From positions 1 to 64,000 of the forward strand of contig CAJMNM010000001.1 of the NCBI GenBank assembly GCA_905214795.1: a DNA stretch of 64,000 bases, in the 5' to 3' direction. Source of the DNA: an uncultured bacterium (GTDB taxonomy: Bacteria > Bacteroidota > Bacteroidia > Bacteroidales > Bacteroidaceae). Of this stretch, positions 28,592-37,928 are shown piece by piece. The stretch's first letter is position 1. Every line of letters begins with the position of its first letter. The notes beneath the pieces were generated by a model, which was not told where the DNA came from, did not search any database, and saw only the letters and a program-made list of their open reading frames with translations. The translations under genes were made by a program, and so were the position numbers.

Positions 28592-29091
28592 TTATTCAAA
28601 TCCTTGCTCGATACATCGTATATGATGTACATAACTAATCTCAATTCACCGTACAGATGGTTGTTTGACTGACGAAGCTGTGTTCGGACAACTAACATGA
28701 GCTCCTAAGTCACCAAAAAAGATACGAGTCTATGTCGCTTTTTGGTTCTCTCACAAACGAACCATAAGATTAAAAACAAAAATTCTTACCCACATAACTT
28801 CTCATTCAAAAGGAATACCATATCAAGTACAAAAGTACAACTTTATCTAAAAAGAATAACATGACACCGTTCTAAAAAAACGTTCAAACCTAAATTTTCA
28901 ATATAAAGCAACAGATTCAAGACAAATTGAGTATATAACGGCATCTTTAAATTGAACACAGACAAAAACGGAACCGTCTCTACAGACTTTATTATCTTAA
29001 CAAGAATTAACTTAGTATATATTTACACCATCTTCCATCTTAACAATCAACTAACCTACTTCACCATAGACAGAATAGATATATAAGAAAA
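28592..29091. other. intergenic spacer
   Basis: About 500 A+T-rich bases with no convincing gene. It holds a TACTTTTG minus-strand box (28830-28837) that could drive the TlpA-like gene with a leader of about 520 bases, and a small inverted repeat TACATC/GATGTA near 28612-28630. Confidence 0.4.
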
Positions 29092-29119
29092 TGAGGGTAT
29101 ACTTAACAGTACACCCTCA
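29092..29119 (-). terminator. terminator after the FKBP gene
   Basis: Stem 29092-29102 / 29109-29119 with one mismatch and a 6-base loop; T-rich on the minus-strand exit side. Confidence 0.65.
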
Positions 29120-29179
29120 ACCTTGTATAAGAAATCAGCAACCTTAATTAAATCTCGTATCAAAGACGTCTAGTCTGTT

Positions 29180-29869
29180 TCACTCAATCATTTTCCAATC
29201 AGGAATTGTCTCACCGGCTGTGTAATAATCAGCCAGATTGACGTGGAACGTCAGCGTAGAATAAGCTGGGATACTGCTTTGAGTCTGACTGCCGTACCCT
29301 AATGCGGAAGGAATATACACCAACCAATTATCGCCAACATGCATATACTGCAATGCTGTTGAAAATCCGGCCACAGCTGACGCAGGAGTCATCAGAGCCG
29401 GCACCGCACGATTCAAATCGAAATCACCCACATAAGACTGTGAGAACACAGTCTGACGAGTACGCATCTCGTTATTGACGAGATATTGCGTCGGCATGAT
29501 AAAGCCACGATAATGCACACGCACCGTATCTGTCCATTGCGGACATCCCTTGCCGGTACCGCGTCCGAAAATATGCACGCAGATTGAATCGGTCACTCCG
29601 GCCTGCCATGAAGGCGATTTGGTGAGCGATTTATACATACGCCACTCGCAGTGGTCTTCCCACTGGTCACCATAGAGCGACTTGGCTTCGGCTATAGCCT
29701 GACGGGCTGAATCCACAATCTGCAGAAAATATTCCGCATTACGGGCCTCCCAGTTGGCATAGGGATCATAGGTATTATCGTCCTCACTACATGAGGCCAT
29801 CAGACCGCACAGCGCAAGAACAGCTACCATACTGCCCCAAAATCTCTTTATCTTGATTGGCATACTCAA
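29180..29869 (-). CDS. FKBP-type peptidyl-prolyl isomerase lipoprotein
   Basis: 229 residues with lipobox MASC (C27) and acidic SEDDNTYD tether. The FKBP domain occupies about 105-215: DTVRVHYRGFIM, later VGDNWLVYIPSALGYGSQ and STLTFHVNLADY, the typical FKBP strand pattern. It is expected to assist protein folding in the periplasm or at the outer membrane. It starts 14 bases after the glyS stop on the same strand, so the two are probably co-transcribed, an arrangement that says little about function. Confidence 0.9.
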   Translation of the reverse strand: MSMPIKIKRFWGSMVAVLALCGLMASCSEDDNTYDPYANWEARNAEYFLQIVDSARQAIAEAKSLYGDQWEDHCEWRMYKSLTKSPSWQAGVTDSICVHIFGRGTGKGCPQWTDTVRVHYRGFIMPTQYLVNNEMRTRQTVFSQSYVGDFDLNRAVPALMTPASAVAGFSTALQYMHVGDNWLVYIPSALGYGSQTQSSIPAYSTLTFHVNLADYYTAGETIPDWKMIE

Positions 29870-29883
29870 TAATTAAGTTGTCG

Positions 29884-31428
29884 TTACATAATCTTCTTCA
29901 AAAGGGAGGTGATGCTCACCTGATCCTCGATGATACCGCGCAATTCGTTGATATTGACACGAACCTGTTCCATTGTGTCACGATAACGCAAAGTAACGGT
30001 ATTGTCTTTCAATGTGTCATAATCCACTGTTACGCAGAACGGGGTTCCAACAGCATCCTGACGGCGGTAACGCTTACCGATAGAGTCTTTCTCGTCGTAT
30101 TTGCAGTTGAAGTGGAAACGCAGATCGTTGATTATCTCGTGTGCCTTCTCGGGCAGACCGTCCTTCTTAACCAACGGCATAACAGCCAATTTGACAGGAG
30201 CAAGCGCAGCTGGCAATTTCAATACGACACGTGTCTCACCGTTCTCCAGTTTCTCCTCCTGATAACTATGACACATTACAGAAAGGAACATACGGTCTAC
30301 ACCGATAGAAGTCTCGATAACGAACGGTGTATAACTTTCGTTGGTTTCGGGATCGAAGTATTCAATCTTCTTACCAGAATATTTAGCGTGCTGGCTGAGG
30401 TCAAAATTGGTACGACTGTGAATTCCCTCCACTTCCTTGAATCCAAACGGCATGTGGAATTCAATATCAGTAGCGGCATTAGCATAGTGAGCCAGTTTCT
30501 CGTGATCATGGAAACGATAGTTCTCGGCGCCAAAACCCAAAGCCTGATGCCATGCCATACGGGTCTGTTTCCATTTATTGAACCACTCCAGCTCTGTACC
30601 CGGTTTTACGAAGAACTGCATCTCCATCTGCTCGAACTCACGCATACGGAAAATGAACTGACGGGCTACAATCTCGTTACGGAAGGCCTTACCGATCTGT
30701 GCGATACCGAACGGCAACTTCATACGACCGGTTTTCTGTACATTAAGGTAATTGACGAAAATACCCTGTGCGGTTTCCGGACGAAGATAGATGGTAGAAG
30801 TACCTTCTGCGGTTGAACCGACCTCGGTTTTAAACATCAGGTTAAACTGACGAACGTCAGTCCAATTGTGTGTACCGCTAATCGGACAAACGATACCCTC
30901 GTCAAGAATAATCTGCTTTAATTCTTCCAAATCATTAGCGTTCATCGCATCGCTGAAACGCTGGTGCAGAGCATCGCGCTTCTGCTGATGTTCAATTACA
31001 CGCGAATTGGTCTCGCGGAACTTAGCCTCATCAAAGCTATCTCCAAACTTTTTGGCAGCCTTGGCTACTTCCTTGTTTATCTTATCGTCATATTTGGCAA
31101 TCTGCTCTTCAATCAGCACATCGGCACGATAGCGTTTCTTGCTGTCACGGTTGTCTATCAACGGATCGTTGAAAGCGTCAACGTGACCGCTGGCTTTCCA
31201 TGTAGTAGGATGCATGAAGATTGCGGCATCTATACCCACGATATTCTCGTGCAGCAATACCATGCTCTGCCACCAGTACTGCTTAATGTTGTTTTTCAAC
31301 TCTACGCCGTTCTGACCGTAATCGTACACCGCACCCAGACCGTCGTAAATATCACTTGAGGGAAACACAAAACCGTACTCTTTGCAATGAGAGACGATTT
31401 TCTTGAATACATCTTCTTGTTGTGCCAT
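29884..31428 (-). CDS. glyS: glycyl-tRNA synthetase (dimeric, class II)
   Basis: 514 residues of the single-chain (alpha-2) type found in Bacteroidetes and eukaryotes, not the GlyQ/GlyS tetramer. It charges tRNA-Gly. Visible: GSYDYGQNGVEL-like N-terminal motif 1 region (GAVYDYGQNGVELKN), motif 2 FRNEIVARQFIFRMREFEQME, motif 3 ETSIGVDRMFL, and a C-terminal anticodon-binding domain (about 405-510). It has a well-formed promoter at 31480-31511. Identification is secure. Confidence 0.98.
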   Translation of the reverse strand: MAQQEDVFKKIVSHCKEYGFVFPSSDIYDGLGAVYDYGQNGVELKNNIKQYWWQSMVLLHENIVGIDAAIFMHPTTWKASGHVDAFNDPLIDNRDSKKRYRADVLIEEQIAKYDDKINKEVAKAAKKFGDSFDEAKFRETNSRVIEHQQKRDALHQRFSDAMNANDLEELKQIILDEGIVCPISGTHNWTDVRQFNLMFKTEVGSTAEGTSTIYLRPETAQGIFVNYLNVQKTGRMKLPFGIAQIGKAFRNEIVARQFIFRMREFEQMEMQFFVKPGTELEWFNKWKQTRMAWHQALGFGAENYRFHDHEKLAHYANAATDIEFHMPFGFKEVEGIHSRTNFDLSQHAKYSGKKIEYFDPETNESYTPFVIETSIGVDRMFLSVMCHSYQEEKLENGETRVVLKLPAALAPVKLAVMPLVKKDGLPEKAHEIINDLRFHFNCKYDEKDSIGKRYRRQDAVGTPFCVTVDYDTLKDNTVTLRYRDTMEQVRVNINELRGIIEDQVSITSLLKKIM

Positions 31429-31479
31429 ATTTTTTGTTTATTACTGTTATTTCTTAACGATTCTATCTCCTACAACTTG

Positions 31480-31511
31480 CAAAGATAGTGAAAGGCGAGC
31501 GCAGAGCCAAA
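31480..31511 (-). promoter_or_regulatory. glyS promoter
   Basis: Minus strand: TTTG (31508-31511), 20 bases, TATCTTTG (31480-31487), a full consensus match, about 52 bases before the glyS ATG. Confidence 0.7.
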
Positions 31512-31801
31512 CGAAAAACGTAGTTTTTAACGTTCAAGCCATGCCGAGACACATCCAGTCTTATTCAAAGATAGGGATTTATAAGCAAAGTTTACAGATA
31601 AAATCTGTTTTTTAGCGGAGTTTTACAAATTATAAGACACAAGACCATACGAACGTCTGAAAAACAGAATACCACTAAAAGCATTCCCCACCTACCGTTA
31701 AACGTCAGCTTACAACTACGGGAACAACCGGTAACTATCTAATTTTCAATTTTTACAGTTTCAAAGCTACCGATTTATTAGATTATTCCACAAAATTTTG
31801 G
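31512..31801. other. divergent intergenic region between glyS and parC
   Basis: About 290 bases with no gene. It includes a small hairpin AAAAAC/GTTTTT near 31515-31530; I see no other organised signal besides the two divergent promoters flanking it. Confidence 0.4.
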
Positions 31802-31809
31802 TATATTTG
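31802..31809 (+). promoter_or_regulatory. parC -7 box
   Basis: TATATTTG, 44 bases before the ATG at 31853. The -33 element is not obvious. Confidence 0.55.
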
Positions 31810-31852
31810 CCTATTCTGAAACCTTTAAACAACAGAAGATAGTCACATCCCA

Positions 31853-34546
31853 ATGAGCGAAGATACTTTTGAACCGGAGGAACACTCCAGCTATAGGCCT
31901 GAGAGCCAGAGCGGAACAGACCGTACGCATCATCTGAGCGGCATGTATCAGAACTGGTTTCTCGATTATGCGTCTTATGTCATTCTTGAACGGGCCGTGC
32001 CACACATCAACGACGGTCTGAAACCCGTGCAGCGCCGTATTCTGCATTCCATGAAACGGATGGACGACGGACGATATAACAAAGTGGCCAACATTGTAGG
32101 GCACACCATGCAATTCCACCCGCACGGCGACGCTTCTATCGGCGACGCATTGGTGCAGTTGGGACAAAAAGAACTGCTGATTGACTGCCAGGGAAACTGG
32201 GGAAACATCCTGACTGGTGACTCGGCCGCAGCACCTCGTTATATCGAGGCACGACTGTCTAAATTTGCGCTGGACGTGGTGTTTAACCCCAAAACCACTG
32301 AATGGAAACTGTCTTATGACGGACGTAACAAGGAGCCGGTCACATTGCCGGTCAAGTTTCCACTGCTTCTGGCACAAGGTGTGGAAGGTATTGCCGTTGG
32401 CTTGTCTTCTAAAATACTGCCGCACAACCTGAATGACATCTGCGATGCCGCCATCAGTTATCTTCACGGCGAGCCGTTCCAGCTTTACCCCGACTTCCTG
32501 ACGGGAGGCAGTATCGACGTAAGCCGTTACAACGACGGACAACGCGGAGGAGCAGTCAAAGTGCGTGCCAAAATCACCAAACTGGACAATAAGACACTTG
32601 TAATCAAGGAAATTCCATACGGAAAAACCACAACCACACTGATAGATTCCATTCTGAAAGCCATTGAAAAAGGCAAGATTAAGGTGCGCAAGGTAGAAGA
32701 CAACACCGCGGCCGAAGTGGAGATTCTGGTACACCTTACACCGGGAGTCAGTTCGGACAAAGCCTTGGACGCTCTGTATGCCTTTACAGACTGCGAGGTA
32801 AGTATCTCACCAAACTGTTGCGTCATAGACAACAAGAAGCCTTGTTTCCTGACCGTGAGCGAAGTGCTTGAGCGCTCGGTCGACAACACAATGGAACTGA
32901 TACGCAAGGAATTGCTAATCAGAAAAGGCGAATTAGAAGAAAGTCTTCATTTTGCTTCACTCGAAAAGATATTCATCGAAGAGCGCATCTACAAGGACCG
33001 TGCATTTGAACAAGCCAAGAACATGGATATAGCCTGCGAACATATTGACGAAAGGCTGACCCCGTTCTACCCGCAGATGATACGCGAGGTGACCAAAGAA
33101 GACATCCTGCGATTAATGGATATCAAGATGGCCCGCATACTGAAATTCAACAAAGACCGGGCGGACGAAGCCATCGCAAGGATGAAAGATGAAATCGCAC
33201 GCATTGACCGAGATCTGAACAACATGGTGGAAGTAACCAGCGACTGGTTCCGCATGCTGAAAGAAAAATACGGTCCCGCTCATCCACGACGGACAGAATT
33301 GCGCAACTTTGACACCATCGAAGCTACAAAAGTAGTAGAAGCTAACGAAAAGCTGTATATTAACCGCGAAGAGGGATTCATCGGAACCTCACTTAAAAAA
33401 GATGAGTTTGTATCCAACTGTTCGGACATAGACGATGTTATCATTTTCTATCGTGACGGAACATTCAAAGTGATACGCATCAGCGAAAAGGCATTTGTAG
33501 GCGAAAACGAGAAATGCAAGAAAGAGAAACGCAAACCGGAGATTATCCATGTGGCGGTGTTCAAGAAGAGCGACAAACGCACCATATACAATGTAGTATA
33601 TCAGGACGGTCCGCACGGATTTAATTATATCAAGCGGTTTAACGTCACTTCAGTGGTGCGCGACCGTGAATACGACATCACTCCTGGCACACCGGGCTCA
33701 AAGATTCTGTATTTCAGTGCCAACCCTAACGGTGAGGCTGAGGTCATCAAAATCCATCTGAAACCGCAATTGCGACTCAAGAAAGTATTTTTCGACAAGA
33801 ATTTTAGCGATATCGCCATAAAAGGCCGTAACAGCCGCGGCAACCTGCTGACTAAGGCAGAAATACAACGTATCGGTCTGCGCGCACGCGGCGGATCGAC
33901 ACTGGGCGGACGAAAAGTATGGTTTGACCACGATGTAAACCGTCTGAACTATGACGAACGGGGTGAATATCTTGGCGAATTCCACAGCGAGGACCTTATT
34001 CTGGTGGTTCTGAAGTCAAACGAGTTTTACACAACTAACTTCGACATCAACAACCATTATGAGGCAGAGATCCTGCGCATTGAGAAATTCAACCCGCACA
34101 AGGTATGGAGCGCCGTACTGTTTGACGCCGACCAACAGAATTATCCTTATCTGAAACGATTCACGTTCGAGGCCAGCAGCAAACCTCAACGGTTTACAGG
34201 CGAGAACGCCAACAGTCGGCTCGTGATTCTGACTGATGAAGTTTATCCGCGCTTCGAAGTAGATTACGGCGGCGACGACCGTTTCCGCGACCCGCTCATA
34301 GTAGACGGCGAAAGCTTTATCAGCGTCAAGAGTTTTAAAGCCAAAGGTAAGCGTCTCACCACATTACCGGTGGACAAGATCATAGAGCTGGAACCAACAC
34401 GCAAACCGGAACCCGAAGAACAGGAAATCGAACTGACAGATGATGATATGCCAGCAGACCAGGAACATCCGGAAAACGGACATCATGAGAATGGTGTGAC
34501 GGAAGAAGCTGATCGCCAGATGAACCTTTTCGATGATGAAAAATAA
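31853..34546 (+). CDS. parC: DNA topoisomerase IV subunit A (GyrA/ParC family)
   Basis: 897 residues, the DNA-cleaving subunit of a type IIA topoisomerase that decatenates daughter chromosomes. The breakage-reunion domain spans about 30-470 with catalytic tyrosine Y130 in AAAPRYIEARLS and the quinolone-region motif HPHGDASIGDAL (89-100). The C-terminal part is a beta-pinwheel-like wrapping domain, followed by an acidic tail rich in Glu/Asp. A strict GyrA box is not seen, which favours ParC over GyrA. The next gene starts at the stop codon, giving a three-gene operon with DUF3316 and S41 proteins. Confidence 0.93.
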   Translation: MSEDTFEPEEHSSYRPESQSGTDRTHHLSGMYQNWFLDYASYVILERAVPHINDGLKPVQRRILHSMKRMDDGRYNKVANIVGHTMQFHPHGDASIGDALVQLGQKELLIDCQGNWGNILTGDSAAAPRYIEARLSKFALDVVFNPKTTEWKLSYDGRNKEPVTLPVKFPLLLAQGVEGIAVGLSSKILPHNLNDICDAAISYLHGEPFQLYPDFLTGGSIDVSRYNDGQRGGAVKVRAKITKLDNKTLVIKEIPYGKTTTTLIDSILKAIEKGKIKVRKVEDNTAAEVEILVHLTPGVSSDKALDALYAFTDCEVSISPNCCVIDNKKPCFLTVSEVLERSVDNTMELIRKELLIRKGELEESLHFASLEKIFIEERIYKDRAFEQAKNMDIACEHIDERLTPFYPQMIREVTKEDILRLMDIKMARILKFNKDRADEAIARMKDEIARIDRDLNNMVEVTSDWFRMLKEKYGPAHPRRTELRNFDTIEATKVVEANEKLYINREEGFIGTSLKKDEFVSNCSDIDDVIIFYRDGTFKVIRISEKAFVGENEKCKKEKRKPEIIHVAVFKKSDKRTIYNVVYQDGPHGFNYIKRFNVTSVVRDREYDITPGTPGSKILYFSANPNGEAEVIKIHLKPQLRLKKVFFDKNFSDIAIKGRNSRGNLLTKAEIQRIGLRARGGSTLGGRKVWFDHDVNRLNYDERGEYLGEFHSEDLILVVLKSNEFYTTNFDINNHYEAEILRIEKFNPHKVWSAVLFDADQQNYPYLKRFTFEASSKPQRFTGENANSRLVILTDEVYPRFEVDYGGDDRFRDPLIVDGESFISVKSFKAKGKRLTTLPVDKIIELEPTRKPEPEEQEIELTDDDMPADQEHPENGHHENGVTEEADRQMNLFDDEK

Positions 34547-34547
34547 A

Positions 34548-35378
34548 ATGAAAAGGTTGTTATCCGGACTTTTGCTTCTGACTGTCACAACTGGCTTGTT
34601 TGCCCAGGAAGCGACACCAGCCAACCGGCATACGACACATGCGATGATGTTTGGCACCGGAAGAAGCAACATATATGATACTTATCTGTCTCCGTCTACT
34701 TATCGGGGACCACATCTGAGTTTCATGCGTGAGACACTCCGTCCTACCCATTGGGCAGACGGGCAGGTAAGCGTACAGACCTTGCTTGACGGTTATCTGG
34801 CATATACAAAGACGAATACGGCATCAAGTCATGAACTTTCTGGTATGATAAACTATACCGCGGGCTGGCACTATAACTGGCAGTTACGATGCGGTCTGCG
34901 TCTGATGGCCGGCGGCGGTATTCATGGTGCTTTGGGTGCCATCTATAACATGCGCAACTCGAATAACCCCGTACAGGCTCAGGCACAGATTTACCTGTCA
35001 GCCTCGGGCATGGCCATTTATCCGTTTCATATCGGCAAACAACCTTTCACAGCACGTTATCAACTGACCGTTCCGCTCATTGGCGCCATGTTCTCGCCGC
35101 AATACGGGCAGTCTTACTATGAGATGTCATTAGGGAATTATGACCACAACGTATGTTTCACTTATCCGGTAAACGCACCTTCCATGCGTCATCTGCTGAC
35201 AGTGGACTTTCCGATAAACAAACTGACATTCAGGGTTGGTTATCTTTGCGATATCCGTCAGAGCACGGTTAACAATATAGACGCTCATTTGTGGAACCAC
35301 TCATTCATGGTGGGATATGTCAAGCATTTCACTTTTGTGCGCCGCAAGGAACCTCAGCACCAATCTTTTATCATGTAA
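34548..35378 (+). CDS. DUF3316 protein, probable exported beta-barrel
   Basis: About 276 residues from the ATG at 34548, just after the parC stop; an alternative ATG at 34533 overlaps parC. A signal peptide ends at LFAQ. The body consists of alternating amphipathic strands with many aromatic residues (YTAGWHYNWQLRCGLR, FMVGYVKHFTFV), typical of small outer-membrane barrels, and fits DUF3316. It contains the recurrent SNIYDTYLSP-type opening of this family. Function unknown. It is translationally close to parC and the protease gene. Confidence 0.82.
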   Translation: MKRLLSGLLLLTVTTGLFAQEATPANRHTTHAMMFGTGRSNIYDTYLSPSTYRGPHLSFMRETLRPTHWADGQVSVQTLLDGYLAYTKTNTASSHELSGMINYTAGWHYNWQLRCGLRLMAGGGIHGALGAIYNMRNSNNPVQAQAQIYLSASGMAIYPFHIGKQPFTARYQLTVPLIGAMFSPQYGQSYYEMSLGNYDHNVCFTYPVNAPSMRHLLTVDFPINKLTFRVGYLCDIRQSTVNNIDAHLWNHSFMVGYVKHFTFVRRKEPQHQSFIM

Positions 35379-35385
35379 AAAAACT

Positions 35386-36411
35386 ATGTCACGACTACGT
35401 TTTTTCCTATTATATCTGCCTGTATGGCTTATTCTGACCGTCATTACAGTCTCTTGTGTCCGTGAAGAAGAAATGGACAATACGCCGGAAAACAATTTTG
35501 AAACATTATGGCGTATCATTGACGAAAAATATTGTTTTCTGGATTACAAGGCCGACACCTTAGGACTGGACTGGAACGAGGTTCACAGCCGGTACAAAAC
35601 CAGAATAAGTCCAAGTATGAGTTCGTCACAGTTGTTTGAAGTACTTTGCGACATGCTGGCCGAACTGCAGGACGGACACGTCAATCTATACAGCGCGGCA
35701 GATGTGGGGCGCTACTGGAGCTGGCATGAGGATTATCCGGCCAATTTCAACGAAGATGTACACAAACTTTATATGGGAACGGACTATCGCATTGCGTCTG
35801 GACTGGAATATAAAATTCTGGACGACAACATCGGATACATTTATTACGAAAGTTTCAGCAATGGCATAGGTGACGGCAATCTGGACGAGGTACTGTATTA
35901 CATGAGTCTGTGCGACGGTCTCATCATTGATGTACGCAACAACTCAGGCGGCACGCTGACGTATGCCGACAGACTGGCCTCACGCTTTACCAACGAAAAA
36001 CGTCTCGTGGGCTATATGGCCCACAAAACCGGACCGGGACATAGCGATTTCTCCACTCCCGAAGCTGAATATGTAGAACCGTCTAAAAACATAAGATGGC
36101 AAAAAAAAGCTGTGATACTGACCAACCGTTCCTGCTATAGTGCTACAAATACGTTTGTGCGCGACATGAGGGAGATGCCTCTTGTAACCATTATGGGTGA
36201 TCGTACGGGGGGTGGATCGGGCATGCCTTTCTCATCAGAGTTACCAAACGGTTGGAGCGTACGTTTCTCGGCCTGCCCTACCTATGACGCAGAAATGAAT
36301 CAGATTGAATTCGGCATAGCCCCAGACATTGAAGTTGCCCTTCTTCCGGAAGACATTGCAAAAGGAAAAGATACAATTATTGAGGCTGCACGAGATTTTT
36401 TGAAGCAATAA
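35386..36411 (+). CDS. S41-family (tail-specific) serine peptidase lipoprotein
   Basis: 341 residues from the ATG at 35386, which gives a proper signal peptide with lipobox TVSC (C24); a longer frame from 35317 would bury it. An N-terminal helical tricorn-like domain (NNFETLWRIIDEKYCFLDY) is followed by the peptidase core: DGLIIDVRNNSGGTLTYADRLA and the catalytic serine region NRSCYSATNTFV, then GGGSGMPFSSELPNGW. No separate PDZ domain is evident. It is expected to degrade proteins in the envelope. Last gene of the parC operon. Confidence 0.9.
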   Translation: MSRLRFFLLYLPVWLILTVITVSCVREEEMDNTPENNFETLWRIIDEKYCFLDYKADTLGLDWNEVHSRYKTRISPSMSSSQLFEVLCDMLAELQDGHVNLYSAADVGRYWSWHEDYPANFNEDVHKLYMGTDYRIASGLEYKILDDNIGYIYYESFSNGIGDGNLDEVLYYMSLCDGLIIDVRNNSGGTLTYADRLASRFTNEKRLVGYMAHKTGPGHSDFSTPEAEYVEPSKNIRWQKKAVILTNRSCYSATNTFVRDMREMPLVTIMGDRTGGGSGMPFSSELPNGWSVRFSACPTYDAEMNQIEFGIAPDIEVALLPEDIAKGKDTIIEAARDFLKQ

Positions 36412-36443
36412 TTTGGTACATCCAACAAAAGTTCATATCTTTG
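36412..36443 (+). promoter_or_regulatory. tRNA-Leu promoter
   Basis: TTTG (36412-36415), 20 bases, TATCTTTG (36436-36443), 14 bases before the mature tRNA start. It begins exactly at the end of the protease gene. Confidence 0.75.
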
Positions 36444-36457
36444 CAGCCGTAAATCCT

Positions 36458-36542
36458 GCGCCTGTGGTGAAATTGGTAGACACGCCAGACTTAGGATCTG
36501 GTGCTTTGCGGCGTGTAGGTTCGAGTCCTATCAGGCGCACCA
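36458..36542 (+). tRNA. tRNA-Leu (anticodon TAG)
   Basis: 85 bases including an encoded CCA. The acceptor stem GCGCCTG (36458-36464) pairs with CAGGCGC (36532-36538). The anticodon loop CTTAGGA sits between CCAGA and TCTGG, giving anticodon TAG, which reads CUA/CUN leucine codons. A class II long variable arm and the GGTTCGAGTCC T-arm are present. Own promoter and terminator. Confidence 0.97.
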
Positions 36543-36549
36543 CAAATAA

Positions 36550-36582
36550 CGATGCAAAAATTGACATTCAATTTTTGCATCG
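36550..36582 (+). terminator. terminator after tRNA-Leu
   Basis: Perfect 14-bp stem, 36550-36563 with 36569-36582, 5-base loop, followed by TTTTGTTTT. Confidence 0.88.
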
Positions 36583-36803
36583 TTTTGTTTTATATTATCA
36601 ATAAACACCAGAAGCCTCAAATTCCCCCCCAAAAAACAACATCAAATCTCCATAATATGATATAAATCCAATATACATTACTTTTATGTCATACACAACG
36701 ACCCCTAATTTATAATCAACGGAAATTATCTGCTTAATATAAAAAAATGCCCCACAAGACTGTCTGTTTTTGAGTTATTACATAACAAAGAATTAAAACA
36801 AAA
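36583..36803. other. short spacer, nothing recognised
   Basis: About 220 A+T-rich bases between convergent transcription units; no gene or repeat seen. Confidence 0.4.
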
Positions 36804-36827
36804 AAGGCTTCCCTTTTGGGAAGCCTT
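36804..36827 (-). terminator. terminator after the ferredoxin gene
   Basis: Perfect 10-bp stem, 36804-36813 with 36818-36827, TTTT loop, T-rich exit on the minus strand. Confidence 0.88.
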
Positions 36828-36858
36828 AAATCTTTTTGTCTTATTGTGTCTCTTGTTA

Positions 36859-37023
36859 TTAAAGAGAAATTGCACCTGAAGGACAAACATCAGCGCAAGT
36901 ACCGCACTCAGTACAAGCATCTGCATCGATTACATACTTTTCGCCCTCAGAAATTGCGCCTACCGGACATTCGTCGATACAAGTGCCGCAAGCTACACAA
37001 TCATCACCAATTACGTAAGCCAT
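36859..37023 (-). CDS. 2[4Fe-4S] ferredoxin
   Basis: 54 residues. Two clostridial-type cluster motifs are complete: C9-x2-C12-x2-C15-x3-C19-P and C37-x2-C40-x2-C43-x3-C47-P, with the internal pseudo-repeat typical of bacterial ferredoxins. It carries low-potential electrons in the anaerobic cytosol, for example to or from pyruvate:ferredoxin oxidoreductase. It has its own promoter (37079-37109) and terminator, so it is monocistronic. Identification is secure. Confidence 0.97.
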   Translation of the reverse strand: MAYVIGDDCVACGTCIDECPVGAISEGEKYVIDADACTECGTCADVCPSGAISL

Positions 37024-37078
37024 TTTAATTTAATTTAAATTGTTAATATTAAGTCTTATTTTTTCACAATCAATACCG

Positions 37079-37109
37079 CAAAGTTAGTATTTAATTATAT
37101 TCCTCCAAA
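37079..37109 (-). promoter_or_regulatory. ferredoxin gene promoter
   Basis: Minus strand: TTTG (37106-37109), 19 bases, TAACTTTG (37079-37086), a full consensus match. Confidence 0.7.
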
Positions 37110-37173
37110 ATATTTTATCACTATTTTTAGTGATTAGAAAAACAAAATCTGAGGGAAAATACAATAAGGTACG

Positions 37174-37181
37174 TATATTTG
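37174..37181 (+). promoter_or_regulatory. -7 box of the PorT-like gene
   Basis: TATATTTG, 28 bases before the ATG at 37210. Confidence 0.55.
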
Positions 37182-37209
37182 CGTTGAGAATTAATGAAAC
37201 ATATGAGTT

Positions 37210-37920
37210 ATGAAAAGACTGACCGCCATTCTGCTGAGTTACCTTGTGCTGCTGTCAATAACCGCAGCCGCACAGGAGCGCAAACTGCAATACAGGCCCT
37301 ATATTGACCAAAGAAAATTCCATTATGGCTTCTTTGTGGGTGTGCATATGCAGGATATGGAATTGCGGAACAACGGTTTTATAGATCCCGAAACACAGGA
37401 ACAATGGTATGCAGACGTTGACAATTACAGTCCAGGATTCAGTGTCGGAGTTTTAGGAGAACTGCGGTTAAACAATTACATGGCTTTACGCATTACACCA
37501 ACCATGCATTTCGGACAAAAGCATGTGAGTTTTCACGAACAGGTTAGCGGACGTGACACGACACAAAACATGAAATCTGTTTATATTTCTATTCCGATAG
37601 ACATGAAATTCAGCGCTCCACGCTTTAATAATTACCGTCCGTACTTTCTTGCAGGTGTCGCGCCATCGGTTGACTTGACCACAAAAAAACAAAAAGCGTT
37701 ACTGACCAAGCCTTTTGACTGTTATCTGGAAGTGGGTATGGGATGTGACATTTACCTGCCGTTCTTCAAACTGATTCCGGAACTGAAATTCTGTTTCGGA
37801 CTGGCAAATATCCTGCAGAAGAACCGGCCTGACCTTGTAGACCGTAATCTACTGAAGTTCAGCGAATCACTTGACGGATCCAGCGCCAAAATGATTGTCC
37901 TGACATTCTATTTTGAATAA
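37210..37920 (+). CDS. PorT-family outer-membrane beta-barrel protein
   Basis: 236 residues with signal peptide 1-22 (ending AAAQ). The sequence after it (YIDQRKFHYGFFVGVH, then SPGFSVGVLGELRLNNYMALRITPTMHFGQK) matches the PorT/SprT family, an eight-strand-type barrel ending in aromatic TFYFE. PorT is needed for type IX secretion and gliding in some Bacteroidetes, but homologs persist in gut Bacteroidales lacking the core system. The stop lies 8 bases from the stop of the convergent nucleotidase gene, with no terminator between. Confidence 0.88.
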   Translation: MKRLTAILLSYLVLLSITAAAQERKLQYRPYIDQRKFHYGFFVGVHMQDMELRNNGFIDPETQEQWYADVDNYSPGFSVGVLGELRLNNYMALRITPTMHFGQKHVSFHEQVSGRDTTQNMKSVYISIPIDMKFSAPRFNNYRPYFLAGVAPSVDLTTKKQKALLTKPFDCYLEVGMGCDIYLPFFKLIPELKFCFGLANILQKNRPDLVDRNLLKFSESLDGSSAKMIVLTFYFE

Positions 37921-37928
37921 AATGATTG

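Noticed and set aside
36458..36542. tRNA-Leu as an integration site
   Set aside because: The tRNA is intact, flanked by its own promoter and terminator, with no integrase gene or direct repeat of its 3' end in view.
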